NCBI GenBank assembly: GCA_009731375.1
Contig: BJOX01000303.1
Coordinates: forward strand, 439,990-491,902
Direction of reading: 5' to 3'
DNA: 51,913 nt
From: Paulinella micropora
Lineage: Eukaryota > Cercozoa > Imbricatea > Euglyphida
The position numbers were made by a program, and so were the translations under genes. The first letter of the stretch is position 1; every line of letters starts with the position of its first letter. Positions 43,876 through 51,913 of the stretch are shown piece after piece. A model generated the notes under the pieces. That model worked only from the letters and a program-made list of their open reading frames with translations, did no database searches and was not told the origin of the DNA.

Positions 43876-45234
43876 TTGACAAGGAGGCAAGCGTGCCGAA
43901 GCACGTATTGAGTCAAGTGCCCATATTCGAGGGCGATGACCAAAGCTTTTGGCTTTGGTCAAGCAAGTTTCAGAAGCACATGCAAGGGATATCTGTCCAC
44001 GTGGCAGAGATGGTATCTGTGGCATTGGCAGACCCGGCTAAAGCCAAAAAGGATTTTCCTTACGATGAAGCAAGGGCTAAGGCGGCAGAAGACTTAGAAG
44101 AACCCGACACGCCCATAAGTGATAGTGAGGAAGATGAAAAGTCAGATGCCTCTCAGAGAGGAAGACAGAGACCCCAGACAAAGAAAGAAGACAAATCACC
44201 AGAGAATTGGGATAAATGACAGCAGAACAAAAGAAAGCGTGGAAAGAGAAAGAAGCGAGGAAAAAGAAAAGACAAAGTGGAAGACAGCATACCAGAAGAA
44301 AGACAGCTATACACAAAGAGAAGAAATATTATGAAAGGATGAAAACTTTGCAGTTATGTCTGTCTGTGGCTTTTTCCAAAGACAATGTATCTAACTTCCT
44401 GCGAACACAGAAGACGATAGGACCCATTGAAGAGTTGATAGTAGTAAGAGATCAGTGGGGATGCATTTCCGGAGCGGGTAGGTACATGTTAGAGGAAGAG
44501 TTTGAGAGAACGAGGCCAAGGGCAGGTGAGAGGTATATAGACTGGCTAAATGAATTTCTCGCAAAGAAAATGCAGCTTGAAAGCTTACGTGGGACGCCAT
44601 TTTCCGATGAGGAAGCAAAGAGAAAGCTATTTAAGAAATTGCGCTACCATCCAGCTTTCGGGGATTAAATTTCAGGTGGACCACTATGATCTCCCGGCCA
44701 GACTAAGACTAAATTTCTCAGAATTATGCGAAGCATCTAAGGAAAGATGGAAAATGTGGGAAGAAAAAGAAAGAAGTAACAAGTTCCGTGAAAGAAAAGC
44801 TCAAATACGCAAACATAACAACAGGAAATCTCGGGATGGCAAGCAGCAGCAAGAAACCAAACTCCTAATGGATAACAAAGGGAAAAGGGGAGACAATAAA
44901 CCGGGACCAAAGACAGCTCCAAACTGGACACTCAAAGTCACGTGTTTCGGATGTGATGCCAAAGGCCATACTATGAGATATTGCCCGGTGATTTCGGAAA
45001 AGTTCCGCAAAGAAGGAAAATTGAAGAGGAATCAAACAGAAAACAAGATCACAGAACAAGAAAAGAACGAACAAAGGAACAATTACAAAAACAAAAAGAA
45101 ACCCTTTCATAAGAAAAAGAAAGCACTCACTTTGATAACAACCGACAACGACAAAGACGAAGACGAACAAAGTGACTCCGATACAAACGTTGCTTTAATA
45201 CATATGGGGAACACTTATGATAAAAACGAACCTC
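43869..45234 (+). CDS. Copia Gag, in three frames
   Basis: Frame one (43869-44219) reads FEGDDQSFWLWSSKFQKHMQ, typical of the Gag N-terminus. Frame two (44216-44668) holds the capsid-like helices (RYIDWLNEFLAKKMQ). Frame three (about 44,670-45,230) ends with a basic region and the CCHC zinc knuckle CFGCDAKGHTMRYC (44943-44984), which binds element RNA. Two frame changes separate them, the first at an ATGA overlap at 44216-44219. Confidence 0.7.
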
Positions 45235-45466
45235 GTAGGGTGGCCGATACTAACCGCACTTCCCGTCCTTCTCCACTCTCACTACGTCTATTCCCTACCC
45301 CAGGTGTGGTCTTCGTATCGTTCAAAAGGGCTTGGGGACTTGTAGATTCGGGGGAGGTGAGCTTGGTTGCTCGTCATCTTTTTCTCTTTCCTCCTCATCA
45401 TCACCCTCCTCACTACGGGGAGAAGGCAAGGAAGTGCGGTTAGTATCCGCCACCCCACGAGGTTCC
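45228..45466. repeat. 239-bp hairpin-ended insertion in copia
   Basis: GAACCTCGTAGGGTGGCCGA at 45228 and onward to 45263 is matched by its near-exact reverse complement at 45430-45466, so the segment can fold with a stem of about 36 bp. It lies right after the Gag zinc knuckle region. Confidence 0.7.
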
Positions 45467-46339
45467 CCAGTCATCCCTAACCCTAACGAAACTCCTTTGA
45501 GGCTTGAGAGTTCTTACGGAGTCACGCCTGACACGAAATGTGCCGGAATAAACAGACGCAAAAAACCGTGTAATGTTTCCGTTGAAAAATCAAAAGGAAA
45601 GGGAGTATTCGAAAATCACGCGGAACGATTATCTTATGCGAGGTACTGCGGATATCATGCCACACAAGACCCAGATTACCCGGCATTGGATTTGTCGGTA
45701 AGTCCCGTGTTGCGTCCCCCCAAATCTCCTTACTACCCAGACGAACGAGGTCTTAAAGCTGCAGCATTTGAAAAGTCCCATAAAATCTCGCAAAGACTCG
45801 TTTTCGGGGAATTTGAAACTTTACGTGACACCAAAATTTCCACAAGTCCACAAGTCTCGCAAAATATTCCGCAACAACCACGGAAACATAATCCATTTTC
45901 TAGTCAGCGGACCGGCCAGAGCAGAGAAGGGAGCGAAGAGAGTGGAGTGGATGAGGGAGAGCGACGACTTGGACCCACTTCTGCCAACAAGTTCGGCAAC
46001 CAGGTAGGTCCCACCTCACAACAACTCCAAATCTCTAGCTCTAGACCAATCACAGCACTCCCACCAACACAAACAACAAACACGCAACCCATCAACCCTC
46101 CTGTCATCACCTTCAAAGACATAAATGAAATAGCTAAAACGTTAATAAATGAGTGCGTGAGGAGAATGAATGGAGATGTGATGCGTGTCGTGAGTGGTGA
46201 GCTAGGGAGAGATGACTTTTTGACTGACATAGTAAGAGCAATAGAAGGAGTGTACTTGGATAGAGCAGTCAGACAGTCACTACACCTCCACAACTCACAG
46301 AAGAGAGAGAAGGTGAGGGTAGAGGAGAGGGAGAACTAG
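45467..46339 (+). CDS. Extra ORF in copia with Cys/His cluster
   Basis: About 290 residues lie between Gag and protease. Near the start is TKCAGINRRKKPCN, followed later by ARYCGYHATQ. The Cys-x(n)-Cys ... Cys-xx-His spacing suggests one zinc-binding site. A Ser/Pro-rich linker and a helical C-terminus (ITFKDINEIAKTLINECVRR) follow. Standard copia elements lack such a domain here. It may be captured host sequence or an accessory domain of this lineage; function unknown. Confidence 0.45.
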   Translation, partial: PVIPNPNETPLRLESSYGVTPDTKCAGINRRKKPCNVSVEKSKGKGVFENHAERLSYARYCGYHATQDPDYPALDLSVSPVLRPPKSPYYPDERGLKAAAFEKSHKISQRLVFGEFETLRDTKISTSPQVSQNIPQQPRKHNPFSSQRTGQSREGSEESGVDEGERRLGPTSANKFGNQVGPTSQQLQISSSRPITALPPTQTTNTQPINPPVITFKDINEIAKTLINECVRRMNGDVMRVVSGELGRDDFLTDIVRAIEGVYLDRAVRQSLHLHNSQKREKVRVEEREN

Positions 46340-46398
46340 AGACAGAAACAGAGACTGAGCATGTGTTGATACATGTGAGAAAAAGAGTGATGAAAAAG

Positions 46399-46834
46399 AG
46401 AGACATGACAGTACAGGATAGTGGAGCAAGCACAGACATATCATGCAGAGAAGACAGATTGATGGATGTCGATGAGATAGACCCTGTAGAGCTACTGACA
46501 GGTAATGGAGAAAGTGAGTAAGTCAGGAAGAGCTAGGCTGACAGTAATAGATGGGAAAGGAAGGCCTAGAGCAGTAGAAAAGAAGATGTTACTCGACACT
46601 ACCCTACCAGTTAGCATAGTCTCTACAGGACAGATGGACCACAAACACAACAGATCAGTCATCCACCAAAACGGACAGTTAGTAATACTCAAACACCCCA
46701 TCCACATTAACGAGAGTGATATATTAGTGAGGGGGAGGTTAACTAAGAGTATGATATATAGATGGGATGATGAATATGATGAACCACTGAACGTCAACGA
46801 TAGGTATGATCCTTTCGCAATAAGGGGGTAGAAG
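46399..46834 (+). CDS. Copia protease, frameshifted
   Basis: QDSGASTDISC (about 46,414-46,446) carries the DSG active-site triplet of retroviral-type aspartic proteases. The rest (VIDGKGRPRA, STGQMDHKHNRSVIH) continues in another frame from about 46,505 to 46,831. The enzyme would cut the Gag-Pol polyprotein. Confidence 0.65.
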
Positions 46835-46859
46835 GTGAGGGAGACCCCACAAATGACAA

Positions 46860-47987
46860 CAAAAAGGAAATAAGTAAGCATGAAGTAAGTAAGAGAGAGA
46901 AAGAATTACACATAGATATAATATTATACGAAGCGTACCCCAGAAAGTCAGACAAACCTAGAAAGATAGGAATCAAGCTTTTTCACTATGCCTGTGGGCA
47001 TTATGGTTTAACAAAGATGCGCCTGTTAGCAAAAATTTTGAACATTAAGTTAGTAGGTGACAAGAATGATGTGAGATTTTGCGATCTTGCATGATAGGAA
47101 AGTCTAAACGTTTGCCACGTTTTGCAGTTAATAAGATAGAAAGAGCCCAAAAGCCAGGTATAATCCTACATATAGACACATCAGGACCGTGGGCAACTAG
47201 ATCAATAGGTGGTAAGCGGTTTAAATTTTCGGTCACCGACGACTACTCACTGTTCATTCTTGACTTTTATTTAGCCCATAAGAATGAGTTTGTAGATTGC
47301 TTAAAACAAGCTGTAGCCTTTTATGAGAGACAGACAGGAAACACAAAGTAAAGGAAATTCGTGCAAATCAAGAATTTGATATTCCGGAGGAAGTCATAAA
47401 GTGGTGGAAAAATATTCGCTTTATTTGGAAAACTTCCGCGACAAACGATAAAGACGGGAATCCTATTGCAGAAAAAGTGAATGATATTACGGCGGGGCCA
47501 GCACGAGCAATGAGATATCACGCTAAATTACCGCCGCAATTCTGGGCAGAATTAGAACACGCAGCCACAACCATTCACAACATACTACCGGCAATTCACG
47601 GGGAACGCAAAGGAATCTCGCCTTATGAACAGCTATTAGTTAGAAAACCAACAATTTTTCACTTAAAATCAATAGGATGCATGGGTGTGTTACATGTACC
47701 TAAGACTAAAGTGCGGAAGGGAGAGTACAGAGGGAAAAAGGTGATGCTAGTAGGATATGATTTATTTCGGGAACTATACCGCGTATGGGACGGTAAGAAG
47801 ATCATTTCCGGAGTGAGAGATGTGAGATTTAATATTCATAAAATCGGTAAACAAGCTCATCCTCCTACACTAGTGTCGTGGGATAATGATGACTCTGAGG
47901 GGGAGAATGGGAATGAGAATGAGAGCGAGCAACCACACATCTCCACAAGCGTCACCACCCCAATCACCACCTCAATCACCTAAGTCA
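46860..47987 (+). CDS. Copia integrase, frameshifted
   Basis: The zinc-binding start HYACGHYGLTKMRLL is followed by FCD and, one base out of frame, CMIGKSKR, together forming the H-H-C-C site (frame change near 47,087). The core continues with LHIDTSGPW and FSVTDDYS, giving the first two catalytic Asp, then changes frame near 47,350. The later part (LPPQFWAELEHAATTIHNIL, GISPYEQLL, IGCMG) is the normal copia integrase tail. The protein would insert the element DNA. Confidence 0.8.
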
Positions 47988-48437
47988 CCGCACAACGTCA
48001 ACAACGACCACCCAACAACACAGTTTGATGAAGCTGAGGGGGAGATAGAAAATGCTGATATCGATGTGAATGAGAATGAGCACGCATATGAAAATGAGCA
48101 TGTGGAGAAGAATACACTGGATCACAAACATACACGCCTACACACACGTCCAGAGCCACATTATTCACAACAAACACCCACAGAACACAAGATCAAACCA
48201 CAAGAATATGAAAATGAACAAGATCCAACAGATCCACTAAAAATACATGAAAGAAGAGCATAGGAAGAGAAATCACCACCATCTAAGGGATTAACGTGGG
48301 AGCAGAGTCAGAGAGTAACGGAGAGTAACATAATCCCCGGTAAAAGGCAGCGCAAGGCAGTAGAGAGATTTACCCCTAGCAGTGAGCCCAAGAGAGAAAA
48401 GAGAGAGGCTCAAGAGCTGATACGTAAGGTAGTAAGA

Positions 48438-49463
48438 GTGCCAGCGCGTGCATGGGGAGATGGATGGGCGAAAAAAAAATATGGTGTGGGATGGGAGAAC
48501 ATAGTACGGGTAGGGGTAGTCAGCAGAGTGAGTGACCCCAGAGATAGACTCGTAGTAAGAGACAGACCTCAGCCCACCCACATAGTTAAGTTTGAGAACG
48601 AAGAAGAACGAATGTTGAATTCGGAAATCCTCAAATACTCCGTGAAAGATCCCGAATACCCGTTGCAAAGTTCCGCTAATATATCTTTATGCGATGACCG
48701 TATGGTGGCAGATGAGATTCGTGATTTTTATTTGTATGTAGACGTCAGAGTACCCGAAGATGTCATAAAGGCAGGTTTGACAGGTAAAGATGTTTTAGAG
48801 GGTATGAAAGCAGAGCTAAAAGCTCTTCAATCCTTTAACACATACACATGGGTACCCCATAAGGATGCAAGCAAGGCAGGAGTTAGTAAGATAGTTAGAT
48901 TGACATGGGTTCACAAAGTAAAGTTAGATGAGAACGGGAAAAAGTTCATAAAGTCTCGTTTAGCTTGACGGGGAGATATGTTAGAACCCGGTGTCAGCTA
49001 TAACCCAGATCAGCTCTTTGTTCCTTGCGCCGCGCACCGTTCACTTTTATTTCTCGCCAAACTATCTGCCTGGCACAAACACAAACTAAACGGCATAGAC
49101 TTTAAAAATGCATACCTAAATGCTCGTATGAATGACCCTGTTTATGCATATGCGCCAGAGAGTGTAGACAGAGAAGGGCATGAGGGGATGATATGGCGTA
49201 TAGATGGTGCCTTATATGGCGCACCTCAGGCAGGAAGAAGTTGGTATGAGATATTAGCACCCAAGTTAGAGGAGCTAGGGTTTAGACTGCTAGATTCTGA
49301 TTTATGTATGTTTGTAGAAAATGATAAACCTTTAAGAGAAGCGATAGTAGGGATATTTCATGTAGATGATTTGTTGTTCACAGCACCAAACAAACAAGCA
49401 TATAAGCGTTTTGCGTCCGCATTAGAAAAACATTTCCCGCTCAAAAGACTCGGTAGCCCGTGA
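48438..49463 (+). CDS. Copia reverse transcriptase, one stop
   Basis: WVHKVKLDENGKKFIKSRLA precedes a TGA at 48966-48968, after which the frame goes on with LNGIDFKNAYLNARM, ALYGAPQAGRSWYE and IFHVDDLLFTA. The last of these carries the catalytic Asp pair. Motif order and spacing are those of the RVT_2 family. Confidence 0.85.
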
Positions 49464-50312
49464 ATTCAAAGGAATAGAGATGGAGCAATCGAACGGGAAA
49501 ATAATTTTGCATCAGCGAAAATATCAGCAGCAGATACTAAAAGTAGGTTACGATTCTGCTAAACCCGTCAGTACTCCAGCGCAAGAACATTTCACGGAAC
49601 CGATGTCGGAATCAGCCAGCTTGCGAAAATTTTCGATTCCTAGTTTAGTTGGTCGTTTGCTATTTCTCGCAAAGATGACAAGACCCGATATAAAACAAGC
49701 ACTAAATTCTGCAAGTGTTATGCAAACTATCGATAAGGGAATAACTTATGCGATGTTAGGCAGAATCTTTCGTTATTTGGTTAACTCTTATCGAGGTTTA
49801 GCTTACCTTGAGCCTAAGTCAGAGCAGGAAGGGCAAACCTATCCAAAACTTTCCATGTGGCCGACGCGGCTCACAAAGTTTGTAAGAAAACAGGGAAGTC
49901 CCGCACTGGATTCGTGATCCTATGGGGCAGCGATCCAGTTGCATGGTTATCAAAGCGACAGAGTCGCATCGCCCTGAGTTCCAATGATGCTGAAATATTT
50001 GCAGCTGAGTGCATTAGGGAAGGACTTGCACTAAAACACATCACACAAGAACTAAACATAGCCCAAAAGAGCCCGATAGAATTATTCGAGGATAACTCTC
50101 AAACAGTCTTAGCGGCAGAGAGGGGTATGTCAGGTAATAGAACTAAACACTTACCTTTAGAATTACACTTTATGCACCACCTACAGAGAGACGGTGAGAT
50201 TAAGTTTGTAAAAGTAGGTACTAAGAAGCAGATAGGTGATGTAATGACAAAATATTTACCGAAAGAACAATTCGAGTGTTTACTTAACAAATTTACGGTA
50301 AAGATCGAGTAA
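49464..50312 (+). CDS. Copia connection and RNase H, frameshifted
   Basis: The frame 49480-49917 covers the region between RT and RNase H (SLVGRLLFLAKMTRPDIKQA). An overlapping frame from about 49,857 gives ADAAHKVCKKTGKSRTGFVI, RIALSSNDAEIFAA and ELFEDNSQTVLAA, the D-E-D pattern of RNase H, ending at a TAA at 50312. Confidence 0.8.
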
Positions 50313-50769
50313 TTTCGGGATTTGCATGTCCACTCACCTATGTTTGCTTTGAGTGTTTTGTGCAGTTTGTTGCTTGTTGCAGCAGCTTTGTTTTGCGCAG
50401 GGGTCGGTGTGACTGAGAGCCCGGCGTCAAGCCAAGGTTGAATTGCCGACTGCCGCGCGAGGCCGGCGGCGAGGCTATCTTGCCCCAACGTGACTTAGCA
50501 ATTTAAATTCTTTCTATCATCCTTTCTGTCCTAGAATAGGAAATCTAAAATTTTTCGATTTTGCTACCCTCTACGGGAAGCGCTTGCAAATTTTTGAACA
50601 CAGTGTGACTTACATACTACATGTTACTGCATGACTACATATATATACATACATAGAGGATGTGATGAAATTGGGAGTTGATGACCTCAGGGTTACCCAT
50701 AACTGTTCCTCACCACTATTTTTTTTAATATTACACACTGGCCACTAATATAGCCTATGGCTTGCGACT

Positions 50770-50780
50770 AAGGGGGAGCG
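50770..50780 (+). promoter_or_regulatory. Polypurine tract
   Basis: AAGGGGGAGCG directly before the 3' LTR fits the plus-strand primer of LTR retrotransposons. Confidence 0.6.
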
Positions 50781-51090
50781 TTGTAATGTACTACTAATAC
50801 CCGTTACTCCACCTAGACAATTTACCGGTAATTTGGATAGTCTTAGTCATAGGCAGGTTCATAGGCAGGACAGTTATTAATACCTTCATTACTGACAAGG
50901 ACACTTTCTAGAGTATTCGCGAATCATAGTCTGGAATGCATAGAATCAAATGAGTATTACCATTCTGTAAAGGTCATAACATCATAAGGTTGTGTGACCC
51001 AAAAGTTATTAAAAGTCTTTTCTTCGGTTATTCTATACCCTTAGCGGGGTAGCTTCCCTAAACTCTGCGTTTGAGAGATAGATTACGTTG
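50779..51090 (+). repeat. 3' LTR of copia element
   Basis: 312 bp, followed by the TTATT duplication at 51091-51095. It differs from the 5' LTR by one inserted A and about two substitutions. Confidence 0.85.
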
Positions 51091-51208
51091 TTATTAGGAG
51101 TAAAAAGTAGTCTTGTTACGTGTCTTAATATTATCGTTTTCAACCAGCTCAAAGTATATATAATACATAAAAACTGGTATAACCATATCTTGACTAGATG
51201 TAGCTCAT

Positions 51209-51622
51209 CTATACATCACTGTGTATAGAGGTATAAGAAAAGGTCGCATATTTATATCTGCGCCTACAGTTGGGCGAGTTGGGCGATCGCGCTGTCGCTT
51301 GTAGTTGGCGGCCGTCGAGGGCTTCGTGACATTTTCCGTTCATAGCCAATATTCCTTTTACGTATTCTTCCATGACGTGGAGGTCGAGGGAGTTGGTCCA
51401 GGCGAGAAGGTCGGCGAGATCGCGGGGCCAAGCAATGCCAAGCGTGTTGAGTATCGGAGGCTCGGCGGCGTACCCGGCGAGTCCATAGATCCCGTTCCGA
51501 GCCCATAGGGGTGAGCATCCGGGACACGTCGCGAATGAGGTCCCGTAATCATGGGCCACAGTACTTTCAACTACAGTGAACTTGATTATTAAAGCCAATT
51601 TCATTTGAATCAGATTTGTCAT
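51209..51622 (-). CDS. Hypothetical protein or exon
   Basis: A 137-residue frame on the minus strand is less AT-rich than its surroundings. It contains PRDLADLLAWTNSLDLHVME and a short CPGC. The centre looks coding, but both ends run into AT-rich sequence without a clear start or splice sites. No family is recognised; it may be a host exon or a chance frame. Confidence 0.3.
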   Translation of the reverse strand: MTNLIQMKLALIIKFTVVESTVAHDYGTSFATCPGCSPLWARNGIYGLAGYAAEPPILNTLGIAWPRDLADLLAWTNSLDLHVMEEYVKGILAMNGKCHEALDGRQLQATARSPNSPNCRRRYKYATFSYTSIHSDV

Positions 51623-51670
51623 GACCGTGAGTCACACGTCAGCATAGGATCCTTTTTCAACTTATGCTGC

Positions 51671-51879
51671 TCAAGCACTGTTTTAATCAACTGACTTGCC
51701 ACTCATAGGCGGCTGAGTGGGAAGACGCTGCTGGAAGAGATAGAATGGAAGGCTCTGAGTTCTTCGAGTCCTAAACTCTCACTCTTCCATTCTCAGTACT
51801 AGTCTCTTCGTCTTCCCGGCCCACTCTGACCCTATGCGAGTGGCAAGTATTGAATTACTAGTAAAGCAGTGTTTGCGTG
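51671..51879. repeat. 209-bp imperfect palindrome
   Basis: GCACTGTTTT near 51,674 pairs with AAAGCAGTGT near 51,872; CTTGCCACTC at 51,695 pairs with GAGTGGCAAG at 51,838; GGAAGACG pairs with CGTCTTCC nearer the centre. The whole can fold into one long hairpin, as miniature foldback elements do. The arm words CTTGCCACTC and GAGTGGCAAG also occur in the arms of the foldback element at 16653-25241. Confidence 0.6.
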
Positions 51880-51913
51880 AAAGTTAATTAAGAGGTGAAG
51901 CGTAAAATTTAGG

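Larger units (their letters stand above)
43555..51090 (+). mobile_element. Ty1/copia LTR retrotransposon, 7.5 kb, frames broken
   Basis: Two LTRs of 311-312 bp flank Gag, protease, integrase, reverse transcriptase and RNase H in copia order (integrase before RT). TTATT stands directly on both outer sides (43550-43554 and 51091-51095), a 5-bp target duplication as expected. The LTRs differ at only about three positions, so the insertion is young. Even so, the internal frames change or stop at least eight times. The element is longer than a usual 5-kb copia because of extra coding sequence between Gag and protease. Confidence 0.9.

Overview
The window is nuclear DNA of a eukaryote, most likely a protist or alga. 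It has GT-AG introns, an LTR retrotransposon, a LINE, long microsatellites and a histone gene. Two very different kinds of DNA are joined in it. From base 1 to about 29,000, apart from one AT-rich insertion, the sequence is extremely GC-rich. It is packed with short-spaced, mostly intronless genes on both strands and has many G and C runs. From about 29,000 to the end it is AT-richer, gene-poor and full of transposons, and carries ordinary intron-containing genes. I read the GC-rich part as a foreign or virus-like segment (for example an endogenous large DNA virus) lying in host DNA. No capsid, DNA polymerase or other viral hallmark gene is visible, so the viral reading is an inference. The species cannot be named from the sequence.

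GC-rich part, left to right: a partial unknown gene (1-768); an F-box/leucine-rich-repeat gene (1267-2652) with a truncated F-box copy (2835-3346); a divergent protein kinase (3672-5153); a PD-(D/E)XK nuclease-like gene on the minus strand (5241-6194); a dynamin-like GTPase (6665-9120); a NADAR-domain gene (9426-10225, minus); a broken tyrosine-recombinase-like gene (10652-12370, minus); a coiled-coil gene (12590-13817); an acidic ORF and a GNAT-like acetyltransferase (14810-13914, minus); a divergent histone H3 (15284-15730, minus); and an unknown gene cut by an 8.6 kb foldback element. The GC-rich DNA resumes at 25,242 with another unknown gene and a second recombinase-like gene (27007-29003). 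Many of these frames are broken, several of them at C or G homopolymers or beside poly-C/poly-G gaps. Sequencing error is therefore a serious alternative to pseudogenisation.

The foldback element (16653-25241) has long inverted arms built from tandem units of about 190-205 bp. Inside it are (TAC)n microsatellites, an almost 1 kb (ATAC)n/(GTAT)n palindrome, and a nested palindrome carrying a spliced-looking mini-gene.

The host-like part holds: a RanBP2-zinc-finger gene (29016-31156); a LINE with a reverse transcriptase and a restriction-like endonuclease (about 32,592-38,048), flanked by 1.3-1.4 kb direct repeats; simple repeats (39,480-41,370); a methyltransferase plus zinc-finger gene, frameshifted (42247-43370, minus); a 7.5 kb Ty1/copia element with nearly identical LTRs but broken frames (43555-51090); and a terminal palindrome (51671-51879). 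N gaps lie at 6547-6556, 11299-11308, 12529-12538, 14950-14959, 16026-16144, 25056-25065, 26872-26922, 28558-28567, 30139-30148, 35861-36148, 36285-37182 and 37810-37819.
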